A stretch of 64,000 nucleotides of DNA from JBBQYD01 sp942493075 (GTDB lineage Bacteria > Verrucomicrobiota > Verrucomicrobiia > Limisphaerales > UBA8199), in contig OW818681.1 of assembly GCA_942493075.1 (NCBI GenBank), positions 4,216,001 to 4,280,000 of the forward strand, written 5' to 3'. The stretch's first letter is position 1, and each line of letters opens with the position of its first letter. The notes beneath the pieces are model-generated. The model did no database searches, was not told the DNA's origin, and was given only the letters and a program-made list of their open reading frames with translations. Both the position numbers and the translations under genes were made by a program. Shown piece by piece: positions 34,587-43,649 of this stretch.

Positions 34587-35774
34587 TCAAAACCCGTACC
34601 CGCGGCTGGCCTCAATGCCGAGCTGCTTATGCACCAATGCCTGCAAATCAATGCTCGCCCCAAGCGTAGCGCCGCTGGAAAGCTTCTTACCTTCCGCCAG
34701 GCTCTGCTCAGCCGCTTCCAGTACCAGGGCGGTATAGAATCCAAGCGCGACGGGAGTTGCCGCCGCCTCTTGCACCGCAGCCGCCAGTCGTCCATTTCGA
34801 AACGCCAGGATCTGCTCGTACATCCGGCCCGGACTCGTCATTCCATAGCCCGTGACTGTGTTGTCCTTCTCGAAATTTCGGAATAAGGGGTTTACCTCAA
34901 ATACTCCCTCCGGATGAATCTCTCGCAGTCCGGGCGTATCGAGCCCTAAATCGATCATTCCTTCCGAGCAAATGATCCGGCTGGACTGCACCGTGGTTGA
35001 CCATGCTGAATTGGGCAACGCCCACCCGGTCAGAACGTGTGCCACCTCACCACCCTGGAATATTACCTCGGTATCTACCAGGTCATAACCCTTCACAGGG
35101 ATCGGTCGAAGAGATGGAAGTTTGTGAGCGTAGCCGATGGCGCGGACCTGTGCCGGAATCAGGTTGATGATCTTGGTCAGCGCATCAACCATGTGCACGG
35201 TAAGAAAAGAAACGGGCGTGTTCTTTTCAGCAAAATCCGGCGAGGCAAAGAACCGCGGTGAATGATTGGGATCGGCCACCATCAGTTTGTCCAGCATGTA
35301 GAAGATCGCCGCCTGAAACTTCCCATACCGTCCACTCTGGAATCGCGCTTCAGCTTCTTTGATTCGCGGATCTTCACGCTTGTGAAAGTCCACTCCCAGG
35401 TAACGCCCGTGCCGCTTGGCCGCATCGATCATTGCGTGCGTGTCCTTTACCGTGGCCGCAGTCGGCTTTGGAACCACCACGTCCAAGCCAGCCTCCAATG
35501 CCGCCAGCGTGGGCGCGCAGTGCAGATGGTCAGGTGTGTTGATTTGCACAGCATCCAACTCCACCTTCGCCAGCAGCTCCTGATAGCTGCTAAACCGGCG
35601 GTCTGCCGGCAACCCTGCCAGATCACCAAACCAATTCCGATACTGATCATTGGGATCGGCCACCGCACAGATATCAAGAATCTGTGAGTATTGGCTGTGG
35701 AAATACAAATGTTGATAGATTTCCCGAACAACCGAACCCGCGCCGATGATTCCAAGCCGAAGTTTTGTCTTCAT
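34587..35774 (-). CDS. Gfo/Idh/MocA family NAD(P)-dependent oxidoreductase
   Basis: 395 residues. The Rossmann start is LRLGIIGAGSVVREIYQHL with the dinucleotide motif GAGSVV. It continues with ICAVADPNDQYR and DAVQINTPDHLHCAPTLAAL. The usual EKP is replaced by 'PKP' in DVVVPKPTAATV; lysine is kept, so the catalytic residue is present. The C-terminal beta-sheet domain has 'HMVDALTKIINLIPAQVRAI'. Such enzymes oxidise sugars or inositols; the substrate cannot be read. It is 15 bp after the M20 peptidase gene, so it is in the same operon. Confidence 0.88.
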   Translation of the reverse strand: MKTKLRLGIIGAGSVVREIYQHLYFHSQYSQILDICAVADPNDQYRNWFGDLAGLPADRRFSSYQELLAKVELDAVQINTPDHLHCAPTLAALEAGLDVVVPKPTAATVKDTHAMIDAAKRHGRYLGVDFHKREDPRIKEAEARFQSGRYGKFQAAIFYMLDKLMVADPNHSPRFFASPDFAEKNTPVSFLTVHMVDALTKIINLIPAQVRAIGYAHKLPSLRPIPVKGYDLVDTEVIFQGGEVAHVLTGWALPNSAWSTTVQSSRIICSEGMIDLGLDTPGLREIHPEGVFEVNPLFRNFEKDNTVTGYGMTSPGRMYEQILAFRNGRLAAAVQEAAATPVALGFYTALVLEAAEQSLAEGKKLSSGATLGASIDLQALVHKQLGIEASRGYGF

Positions 35775-35789
35775 CCTAAGCTATGTGTT

Positions 35790-37544
35790 CTATGGTTTAA
35801 TTGAGGCGGTCTGCCGCAGCAGAAACAAGGCAAGAAACTCGGAAGCCTCGCGCAATTCTTTCACAGTGATTTGTTCGTGGTCTGAATGCGCATAGGATAG
35901 CTGGCCAGGACCGGAAGTAATTACATCCATGCCTGGATATTCGGTCGCAAAAAGCCGGGCATCACAAGAAACGGTCCAGCCAAGCACAGGCTCATCTTTA
36001 GCCAGTCCACATTGCCTGGCGGCCATCAACGCATGCTGCATCGAATCAGAAGCCGGGTTCCCATCGAAAGCCACGTTGTGGAGTTTCTCGTAAGTCATGG
36101 TTACGACTTTATCCACGTTAGCCTTAGCGCCCGCATCCTTGAGATGGTTCTCGGCCCCACGCTTTGCCGCCTGACACAGGCGCTGCATCACTTCCTCGAT
36201 TTGGTGAGTGGGCACGAACCCCTGCCCTCCTTCCAGAACCAACTTTGCGCTCGCGCTACCCTCCACTCCCAGGCTGAACCGGCCGCCAGCCGTCTTCTCA
36301 ATTTTCTGCCGGGAACGCAACAAACCGCGAACCAAGTGCGCCATTTTGGTGATCGCGCCATCCCGCTCGCGAATCGCACCCATGTGCCCGGTTGCACCAT
36401 AAACGCGCACCTGAAGAATCTTCCCTTGCTTAACCAACTCATAGTGCACTGGCACCATCTTCTTGCCGGTGGCCGGGTCGTTAACCTGGCTCTTATCTCC
36501 GTATAGCCCCACATACCCACTTAACGCAAAGTCCAGGATGTCGCGAACGAGCGTTTCGGCTTCCGCCGAGAGTGCCTTCGAGAATCGCAAGTTGAATGCA
36601 ACTTCACCACAGATTCGGCTGGGATGCTCTCCGAACGGCCCAATGATGCCGTGGCATGTTTGCACTGGCCGTTGCGGAAATAACGCATGACGGCTCTCCG
36701 CGCGAATTGAAGCACCTTCCTTCTCCAGTTCCTCGTTTACAAAGGCGAACATTTCAAAAGCCGATACCCCGGCGGGCGGAGCTAACTCCAACCGGTACCA
36801 AACGGCTCCCCTGTTTGCAGGGTGGAGCTTCATCCCTGCGCATTCATAAACCACTATCGAGTCGTAGAACCGTTTCAGCTCGCGATCCATCGCCAACGAT
36901 AGCGAACCATTGCCGCCGGTTTCCTCCTCCACGACAAACATTCCAAGCACGTTCTGGTTCCACTCAAGCCCATGAGCAGGCATGATTCTGGATAGCACCT
37001 TGAACGCGCCAACCACACTCGCAACAGGACCTTTATCATCACAAGCCCCTCGGCCGCTCACGATACCGTCCTTAAATTTAGGCGGAATGTACGGGGCCAC
37101 CACATCCACATGGGCGTTTACCGCCACTGACTTTCCTCCGCGCTTTACCTTTGAGCCTGGCAAGAAGCACAGCAGGTTGGTTCGTCCTGCATAGGCTTCT
37201 TCTGGCGTTAAGCCCGCCGGATTTCGCGCGGTCTTCGTGAAATGCAGTAGCGAATAGTTCCGGTGCGCCTTGATCGCAGGATTGATCGGCCGTCGCTCAG
37301 TCCGCAGCCCCGCAAAACCCAACTGGTGCAACTCTCTTTCAATGACATCAAAGCATGCAGCTTCTGCCTTGCGCATCTGCTGCACCTTCGGGTTTGGCGT
37401 CGTATCGATCCGGCAAAGCTCAATCAACAGATCTCGGAGATAATTCTCGAACTGCGGGGTCCGCGTTATGGCTTGGATTTGCTTCCACATATCAGCCACC
37501 ACCTCACCTTGCACCGGTGCCTTGCGCTGCTTAGCGGGTTTCAT
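35790..37544 (-). CDS. M20-family metallopeptidase/deacylase
   Basis: 584 residues, longer than most M20 enzymes (about 380-470), mainly through an N-terminal extension and inserts. Metal-binding motifs are visible: NAHVDVVAPY (His and catalytic Asp), GRGACDDKG (bridging Asp), MFVVEEETGG (catalytic Glu then ligand Glu) and a late YAHSDHEQI His ligand. A dimerisation domain lies in between (GATGHMGAIRERDGAITKMA). The substrate may be a dipeptide or N-acyl amino acid. It overlaps the aminotransferase gene by four bases (ATGA), so translation is coupled; the two may act on one amino acid-containing compound. Confidence 0.88.
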   Translation of the reverse strand: MKPAKQRKAPVQGEVVADMWKQIQAITRTPQFENYLRDLLIELCRIDTTPNPKVQQMRKAEAACFDVIERELHQLGFAGLRTERRPINPAIKAHRNYSLLHFTKTARNPAGLTPEEAYAGRTNLLCFLPGSKVKRGGKSVAVNAHVDVVAPYIPPKFKDGIVSGRGACDDKGPVASVVGAFKVLSRIMPAHGLEWNQNVLGMFVVEEETGGNGSLSLAMDRELKRFYDSIVVYECAGMKLHPANRGAVWYRLELAPPAGVSAFEMFAFVNEELEKEGASIRAESRHALFPQRPVQTCHGIIGPFGEHPSRICGEVAFNLRFSKALSAEAETLVRDILDFALSGYVGLYGDKSQVNDPATGKKMVPVHYELVKQGKILQVRVYGATGHMGAIRERDGAITKMAHLVRGLLRSRQKIEKTAGGRFSLGVEGSASAKLVLEGGQGFVPTHQIEEVMQRLCQAAKRGAENHLKDAGAKANVDKVVTMTYEKLHNVAFDGNPASDSMQHALMAARQCGLAKDEPVLGWTVSCDARLFATEYPGMDVITSGPGQLSYAHSDHEQITVKELREASEFLALFLLRQTASIKP

Positions 37545-38965
37545 AGACGTGATTCCCCCACCACAGTTGTCGCATCGTTCGCGCCCTTTGGGTAAAGCAC
37601 GTGCACGGCTTCATCCACAGCCTCGCCGAGCACCTGTAATCCTTCCTCAAGGGCCTCCTGCGTGATAGTCAGCGGAGGACTGATTTTCACAGTTTGCCCC
37701 CACGCTCCGACAGGGGCGAAAAAGAGGAGGCCTTTCTGATAGCACCGCTCAATGATGCTGTGGGCCAAATCATGGTCCGGCTCTTTTTTACCGGCTTTAA
37801 CGGTTTGAATTCCGCCCACCAATCCTCGCGCTGTGACATGCCCGATTACTTCAGGGTGCTTTGCCTGGATTCGCTCCAGGGCGCCGCTCAGTACAGGTTC
37901 GAGCCTGGCAGCGTTGCCGGTCAGATCTTCGCGGAGGATTTTTTCGAGGCTCGCCAGAGCTGCTGCGCAGCAAACGGGATTCCCGGTATGTGTGCTTGTC
38001 ATGGAGCCAGGCCCGAATTGATCCATGACTTCCTCGCGTCCAATGACAGCCGAAATCGGTAAGGAACTGCTGATGCCCTTGCCGCAGCAAATCAGGTCCG
38101 GCGTAACCTGGTAATGCTCAAAAGCCCAGAACTTGCCCGTCCGCCCAAAACCCGCCTGCACTTCGTCAAAGATGAGAACAACGTCGTTTTTGCGACACCA
38201 TTCGGCCATCTGCTGGACGTACTTCACCGGTGCGAAGTCGGGTCCCACGCCCTGATAAGTCTCCATGAGTATTCCGGCCACATCGTGCGGCTCGATTCCT
38301 GCCCGCGCAAGGGAGTTCAGGAAGGTTTCAAAGCTGGTATCTTCCTGCCAGTAGCCATCCGGAAACGGTGCATTGACGATTGCCGGATCAAGGTTAACGA
38401 TCCAGGATTTCTGCGGGGCCATCCCGCCCGCCTGCTGGGCTCCGAGAGTCCGTCCATGGAATCCGCGTTCGAATCCAACGATTCCAATCTTGCGGTTGCC
38501 TCCTTTGCGAATCCCGTGGGCTCGGGCGAGTTTAATCGCGCATTCTGTGGCCTCTGACCCCGTGGTCAGCAGGAATACCTTCTGCAATCCGGCAGGAGCC
38601 AATTCAGAAAGCTTTTCAACCAGTGCGGCTCGTTCTTCGCTCGGGAAACAATAGTTGTGCAACAGCCCGCTATTCACCTGGTCGATCACAGCTTGCCGGA
38701 TTTCCCTGGGCCCATGTCCTGCATTGGTGACCAGAACGCCGCTGGAAAAATCGAGCCATCGATTCCCATACTTGTCGTAAACGAAGATGTCCTCAGCCCG
38801 GTCCCAGACTATGGGCGGCTGGCCTCGCATGGATTGGGGCTCGATTCGCCGCAGCGTCTCGAGGGTTGCCACAGAATCAGGGTGCGGTAATAGAGTTTTG
38901 ATCCGGCGAAACTTGGTGTCCACGGGAGGCACCGCTCGTGGCACAATACTGAATTCTTTTCCCAT
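37541..38965 (-). CDS. Class III pyridoxal-phosphate aminotransferase
   Basis: 474 residues. It resembles 4-aminobutyrate/ornithine-type transaminases. The fold begins FVYDKYGNRWLDFSSGVLVT. 'LTTGSEATECAIKLARAHG' binds the cofactor phosphate, 'GFERGFHGRTLGAQ' stacks on the ring, 'VVLIFDEVQAGFGRTGKFWA' holds the Asp for the pyridine nitrogen, and the Schiff-base lysine is in 'LICCGKGISSSLPISAVIG'. The C-terminus (TRGLVGGIQ-like VTARGLVGGI, VKISPPLTIT) is typical. It heads a minus-strand operon with an M20 peptidase, an oxidoreductase and a sugar-isomerase-like protein. The exact donor cannot be read. Confidence 0.92.
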   Translation of the reverse strand: MGKEFSIVPRAVPPVDTKFRRIKTLLPHPDSVATLETLRRIEPQSMRGQPPIVWDRAEDIFVYDKYGNRWLDFSSGVLVTNAGHGPREIRQAVIDQVNSGLLHNYCFPSEERAALVEKLSELAPAGLQKVFLLTTGSEATECAIKLARAHGIRKGGNRKIGIVGFERGFHGRTLGAQQAGGMAPQKSWIVNLDPAIVNAPFPDGYWQEDTSFETFLNSLARAGIEPHDVAGILMETYQGVGPDFAPVKYVQQMAEWCRKNDVVLIFDEVQAGFGRTGKFWAFEHYQVTPDLICCGKGISSSLPISAVIGREEVMDQFGPGSMTSTHTGNPVCCAAALASLEKILREDLTGNAARLEPVLSGALERIQAKHPEVIGHVTARGLVGGIQTVKAGKKEPDHDLAHSIIERCYQKGLLFFAPVGAWGQTVKISPPLTITQEALEEGLQVLGEAVDEAVHVLYPKGANDATTVVGESRL

Positions 38966-39138
38966 AAAGCATCAGATACATACTCCTTTGTGTGGTAGAA
39001 TGCTCCACTTTTAGTCGCCAATTCAGATACTTTTGTGCTCACTTGCCCGGCAGGAGGGTTTTTTGAGCGTCCGCCGAGCCGAATGGGCTGGAATGGCAGG
39101 AGATGAGTTCTTAAAGTTACCGGCTCTGGCCGTTTGCT

Positions 39139-40413
39139 ATGGCAAATCAACAACAGGAGAGTGAGTCTCCACAACAACCGGGTGGACAGGCGAAGCGCGA
39201 TCCCTACGCCGTGCTGCGCAATCGCGATCTCGTGCTCTATTTGATCGGTCGCTTCGTTGCGTCTTTCGGGCAGCAGATGCTTACAGTCGCAGTAGGCTGG
39301 GAGCTCTATGAACGGACAGGATCAGCTCTTCACCTGGGCTTCGTGGGGCTCACCCAGATGATCCCTATGGTCCTTTTCACGCTGCCTGCTGGTCACATAG
39401 CGGATCATTTTAACCGCCAACGCATCATTCTCATCACGACGTTCTTCATGGCTTGTGCCAGCGGCGGGTTGACGTGGATTTCGTGGCACCAGGAATCCGT
39501 GGCATGGATCTATTTCTGTCTATTCATAGCCGGAGCAGCCAGAACGTTTCTATGGCCTTGCAGTTCGGCCTATCTCCCGGGACTGGTTGCGAGGCAGGAG
39601 TTCGCGCGGGCGGTCAATTGGAGCAGCGGTAGTTTTCACCTTTCGTCTGTTGCCGGTCCAGCCGCCGGTGGGGCCTTGCTCGCGATAACCCACCACGCAG
39701 CCCCGGTCTATGCGCTTAATGCCATTGCGGCCCTTCTTTGCCTCGTGCTGGTTGCGATGATACGCCGCCGCCCACCGGCACCCCAGCGCCAGCCGATGAC
39801 CCTTACCAACTTGTTGACGGGATTCCAGTTCGTATTCGCCAGCCCCATTGTGCTTGGAACCATTACGTTGGATTTGTTTGCGGTCCTGCTCGGCGGTGCA
39901 ACTGCTCTCCTCCCGGTCTATGCCAAAGATATATTGCAGACTGGGCCCAATGGGCTTGGGCTGCTCCAGGCGGCGTTGCCTGCTGGCTCGCTTCTTTGCG
40001 CTTTCTTCCTTGCCCACCTCCCGCCCATGGAAAAAGCGGGGCGCAACCTGCTCTGGTCAGTTGCCATCTTCGGCCTCGCAACCATCGGGTTTGGTGTATC
40101 CCATTGGTTCTGGTTCTCTATCCTGATGCTCTTCATCTGTGGCGCGGCCGACCACATCAGCGTCGTGGTGCGTCATACGCTGGTGCAACTTCTCACTCCG
40201 GACGAAAAGCGTGGCCGGGTTTCCGCCGTGAACAGTCTCTTCATCGGCACATCCAATGAACTGGGCGGCTTTCGTTCCGGGTTCGTCGCCAGTTTAGGCG
40301 GACCAGTCTTCTCCGTTGTGTTTGGCGGCGTTGGCACGATCATCGCCGTGGCGGCTATCGGGCGCATCTGGCCCGATTTGAGGAAGTACGGCAGGCTCGA
40401 ACAGGAGAACTAA
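39139..40413 (+). CDS. MFS transporter (MFS_3/EntS-like)
   Basis: 424 residues, about 12 membrane segments. The N-terminus is cytoplasmic and hydrophilic (QQQESESPQQPGG), then 'LVLYLIGRFVASFGQQMLTV' begins the first helix. The MFS loop signature between helices 2 and 3 is GHIADHFNRQRII. The layout is that of drug/siderophore exporters such as EntS (PF05977). A late 'RVSAVNSLFIGTSNELGGFR' segment is also typical of that family. The cargo is unknown. It is divergent from the aminotransferase operon, with 173 bp in between, and is not obviously in an operon with infA. Confidence 0.9.
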   Translation: MANQQQESESPQQPGGQAKRDPYAVLRNRDLVLYLIGRFVASFGQQMLTVAVGWELYERTGSALHLGFVGLTQMIPMVLFTLPAGHIADHFNRQRIILITTFFMACASGGLTWISWHQESVAWIYFCLFIAGAARTFLWPCSSAYLPGLVARQEFARAVNWSSGSFHLSSVAGPAAGGALLAITHHAAPVYALNAIAALLCLVLVAMIRRRPPAPQRQPMTLTNLLTGFQFVFASPIVLGTITLDLFAVLLGGATALLPVYAKDILQTGPNGLGLLQAALPAGSLLCAFFLAHLPPMEKAGRNLLWSVAIFGLATIGFGVSHWFWFSILMLFICGAADHISVVVRHTLVQLLTPDEKRGRVSAVNSLFIGTSNELGGFRSGFVASLGGPVFSVVFGGVGTIIAVAAIGRIWPDLRKYGRLEQEN

Positions 40414-40536
40414 AAGCTCGCACCTGGGTGCGCTGGACGGCGTCACGTAAAATGGAGCATGCATGTCAAAAGAACCTTGCTAAGAGGGGATATTCAATTT
40501 CTTGGACGTCTGGCCTGTTTATGCCATAGTCCGAAA

Positions 40537-40746
40537 ATGGAAGATCACATAACAGTTGAGGGTAGGATAGCAGCGGTGCTAGCCGGAACCATGTTCCGGG
40601 CCAAATTGGACAACGGGCACGAAGTGCTGGCTCACATTTCCGGCAAAATGCGCAAGCGCTTCATCCGCCTCACGGTCGGTGACCGCGTGCAAATGGAAAT
40701 GTCGCCTTACGACCTCGATAAGGCCCGCATCGTGTATCGCCTCTGA
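40537..40746 (+). CDS. infA: Translation initiation factor IF-1
   Basis: 69 residues from ATG 40537 (MEDHITVEGRIAAVLAGTMF); upstream in-frame starts lack conservation. The OB fold is recognised by 'MFRAKLDNGHEVLAHISGKM' and 'RFIRLTVGDRVQMEMSPYDL'. IF-1 binds the ribosomal A site with IF-2. Length is normal. The gene is isolated from ribosomal-protein clusters, as often seen in bacteria with extra infA copies; this may be one of two copies. Confidence 0.93.
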   Translation: MEDHITVEGRIAAVLAGTMFRAKLDNGHEVLAHISGKMRKRFIRLTVGDRVQMEMSPYDLDKARIVYRL

Positions 40747-40765
40747 CGGTTTTCTCCCCGCCCGC

Positions 40766-43111
40766 TCACCTGTTAGCGGACGCCAGCAAGTATCGGCAGT
40801 TTAGAATTTTCTCCGCAAGGTCCACCGGCACGAAGAAGTAATGATTCGTTGCTTCAAAACCCAAGCGTGAGTCGTGCGTTTGCAACGCATGCAATCTCTT
40901 TGCCAACTGGATTTCTTCTCTCAGGATGCGTTCACGGACAGACGCTGAAAACGCGCCTTCCACTCCGGGCTCTCCCCTGTTCATAACAAAACGCGCCTGG
41001 TTCGCCGCACTCCGGAAATGAATCATCGCAGCTTCAACAACCCGGCATTCCTCCACCAGAGCGCGGCGCTGCCCGGCACTAGCCTGAATTGCTTCAGCTT
41101 TGGTCTTTAGCTCACCGAGTGCTTCCCCGAAACCGGCAGCCACCTTCTCCATTTGCAAGGCGAACACCTCGGGTGGATAAACCGCATGCCAGGATTTCAG
41201 ATCATCGTAAGGATACCCGACCATCGTCGCGCGATAGCCAGTAGGATGATCCCACAATAAGTTTGCAGGCCCCATCTGTTGCGGCGCGGAGTAAACCACT
41301 CCACCATGATAGGGGAACTCTGAAAACGCTGTGCTGACACGCTCCCAGGCTTGAACAACAAGCGGCGCTAAGCCTGCTCCAAAACGTCGAACGGCGACAC
41401 GCCTCATCCCTTCAATTGCAGACCCGGCTTTGCTGACCTCGCTGACGACTTCAAGGTTCGGCGAGGGAAACCCTCCGAGGGTCCAGCCAAGCATCTGCTC
41501 GTTCACCCCGGCACGCTTCAGGTTCTCTGCATGACGCGCCACATTCGCCACCGCCGGAATGTACGGCACAGTGGAGAGTTCCCAGGTATTCCCTGCTTGT
41601 ATCTTCGCGACACACGCAATCCCGCGGCTTCGGGCGACCTTCCAGTGATGTGTTGCCCGTGGCCCCGGTCCAACTGCTGAAATGGAATACTCCCCGACCT
41701 CCGTGCTGATGCCCCCACGGTTTATGGGCAGACGCCATTCGCTGACGCTCATGAATGAAATCTCGGGCGGCAACAGGTTGATCGCTTCAGGCGCCCATGA
41801 ATCCGCCCATCCCCAGTCCCATGCAATCAGACGCGCATCGGTCCCGGCCTCTTTTATTCCGTTCCAAATTAACGTGTTTACTTCCGAGATCACCGCCGCG
41901 GGTGACCTGGACTTGCACCTAGGGCACCCTGCCCCGCCGCCATGCGACCAGCAGTTCGTGAGGTTCTCGGATGCCGTGATCGTGAAAAAGCCACCGAGTT
42001 CAGGCACAGCGCGGCAGATGCCAGCGATGCCCTCGCGCAAATACTTTTGGACCTCAGGGTGGCTGGAACAAAGTGCGGCATGGTCACCCTCAACCGCGCC
42101 TTGAAGCTCGCCATGCGACTTGTAGAAACTCAACGGCATCGAGCGCGGCTCATTCAGGTACAGGAATACCCGGATGCCATGGCGCGCAGCCCTCGCCACG
42201 AGTTTTTGGAGATTCTTCAAGCGCTCATCAGAACCCTCGCTCAAAGCGGGTTGCCAGTGGAAATGAGCCAGCTTGTACAGGACCGCCTGCAGCCAGACTC
42301 CGTTGACGCCGGCCTCAGCCAAACGCGCCAGGTACCCATCTGGATAGGGATCGGCCTCCGTATCCAACAACGGGTCACCATAAAGCGCGAAATAGGAATA
42401 GCAAAATCTCAGCGGCCCATTGGGTGCCGAGACTCGCCCCTGGCTGCCTCCTGGCGCGGTAGAAAGCTGATCCAGGAAGCCAAATAGCGGCTCGTCGTCG
42501 GCATGCCTGCTTAACTCAGGCAGTTCCTCCGCTACGACATGGCGGATCTCCGCTTCCCGGGCGAGAGTCGCAGCGGTTGGCTTTTCGTAAAATAGAGGCT
42601 GACATGCCGGTTTCAAGTTACCCAGTTTTACAAACAGAAAGTCATCTTCCCGCAAGGCATAGGCCATCTGCTCGGGAGTCCATTCAAGTAACTCCAGCAA
42701 CTGGTCGTACGGCAGAAGATGCCAGTTCCTGCGAATGACGGTGATGTACGAGCGCGCACGAATGGAGGCGGTAATGCGCGGTTGGTGCCCCAAGCCCATT
42801 GCCTTACCCATGCGCAGGATCTCGGCTTTAGGAGCATGCACTACGGACGCCATCCGCCGTGCGGGAACCAGCGGCCAGTTGCGCCACACAAAGGCGTGCA
42901 ACCGGGTGGGAAAATGCTCGATGGAAACAGGAGCCGGTGCTGAGCCCTTGGGAAGTTGATCCGAGGTCAGTTGGGTTTCCTGGTTGTCTCCTCGGCCAAC
43001 TTTGGCATGGGCCGCCAGGACGAGTCCTCCAGATGCCAAGGCAACGGAATGCAAGAACCGGCGCCGCGACCAGGATGCGCCAGCGGAACTTCCCAATATC
43101 CTATTTATCAT
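40766..43111 (-). CDS. Tat-exported TIM-barrel-like protein of unknown function
   Basis: 781 residues from ATG 43111. A twin-arginine signal is present (SWSRRRFLHSVALASGGLVL). The centre has barrel-like strands: DPYPDGYLARLAEAGVNGVW, HGIRVFLYLNEPRSMPLSFY, GICRAVPELGGFFTITASE, and 'DARLIAWDWGWADSW'. A CPRC pair with an upstream C and a WSHGGGAGC motif could bind a metal. This looks like a GH20- or DUF4838-type hydrolase, but I do not recognise a catalytic D-E pair, so the enzyme class is open. Helical C-terminal part (residues about 640-770). It stands 20 bp after infA (convergent) and has no same-strand partner close by. Confidence 0.65.
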   Translation of the reverse strand: MINRILGSSAGASWSRRRFLHSVALASGGLVLAAHAKVGRGDNQETQLTSDQLPKGSAPAPVSIEHFPTRLHAFVWRNWPLVPARRMASVVHAPKAEILRMGKAMGLGHQPRITASIRARSYITVIRRNWHLLPYDQLLELLEWTPEQMAYALREDDFLFVKLGNLKPACQPLFYEKPTAATLAREAEIRHVVAEELPELSRHADDEPLFGFLDQLSTAPGGSQGRVSAPNGPLRFCYSYFALYGDPLLDTEADPYPDGYLARLAEAGVNGVWLQAVLYKLAHFHWQPALSEGSDERLKNLQKLVARAARHGIRVFLYLNEPRSMPLSFYKSHGELQGAVEGDHAALCSSHPEVQKYLREGIAGICRAVPELGGFFTITASENLTNCWSHGGGAGCPRCKSRSPAAVISEVNTLIWNGIKEAGTDARLIAWDWGWADSWAPEAINLLPPEISFMSVSEWRLPINRGGISTEVGEYSISAVGPGPRATHHWKVARSRGIACVAKIQAGNTWELSTVPYIPAVANVARHAENLKRAGVNEQMLGWTLGGFPSPNLEVVSEVSKAGSAIEGMRRVAVRRFGAGLAPLVVQAWERVSTAFSEFPYHGGVVYSAPQQMGPANLLWDHPTGYRATMVGYPYDDLKSWHAVYPPEVFALQMEKVAAGFGEALGELKTKAEAIQASAGQRRALVEECRVVEAAMIHFRSAANQARFVMNRGEPGVEGAFSASVRERILREEIQLAKRLHALQTHDSRLGFEATNHYFFVPVDLAEKILNCRYLLASANR

Positions 43112-43235
43112 TTGGCAGATAGTGTTGGTTGAGTGCACCGGAAGTTTGTGCAGGGGCGACGAGGGTTCATCATGATTTGACGCCCAGACTGAGGCGAAAG
43201 CGCCGGGACCGCAAGTGTGAATACAAGGCAGGCCC

Positions 43236-43475
43236 TCAATGCTTGCACATGAGGTCCGGCGAAGTCTGAAAACCGTCAGCGCACGGAACGAACTTGCCCT
43301 TGCTCTGGAGGAAATCGATCAAACCGTCCGCAGTCAGGTCTTGTGCCGAGCAGGTGTAGAAGCGCGCTTGAGCCCCAAAATTCGCCGTAATATCGGCGAG
43401 CAAACTGGCGCGAGTGTAAGGTTTGCCAGCCTGCAACATCATTTGAATTACTTCGTGTCCGTGGATTGGATCCAT
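43236..43475 (-). CDS. YecH-like metal-binding protein (DUF2492)
   Basis: 79 residues from ATG 43475 (MDPIHGHEVIQMML); an ATG two codons upstream is an alternative. Residues match the small YecH family: IHGHEVIQMML, YTRASLLADITANFGAQARF, FYTCSAQDLTADGLIDFL, KFVPCADGF. The conserved HGH at the start, the TCS cysteine and the final C-x-H (DLMCKH) are likely metal ligands. Cellular role unknown. The start lies about 170 bp from the CrtC-like gene's start on the opposite strand. Confidence 0.82.
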   Translation of the reverse strand: MDPIHGHEVIQMMLQAGKPYTRASLLADITANFGAQARFYTCSAQDLTADGLIDFLQSKGKFVPCADGFQTSPDLMCKH

Positions 43476-43649
43476 GCGCATAGAATACTGTGGCGCAGCT
43501 TATCCAACAGTCCAAACCCCTCAAAGCATGACTTAAATCAAGGTTTCAGCAGCCGGCGAGACTTCTCTCCTGCATCGATATTTCGGTCCACAGCATCGGT
43601 TTTATCGATTTGGATAACAGTCGGCCTCCTGCAACACTTCTCACAAGTC

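Noticed and set aside
43239..43649. Upstream extension of the CrtC-like frame
   Set aside because: It overlaps the YecH-like gene on the other strand and has no family match; ATG 43650 starts the recognisable domain.
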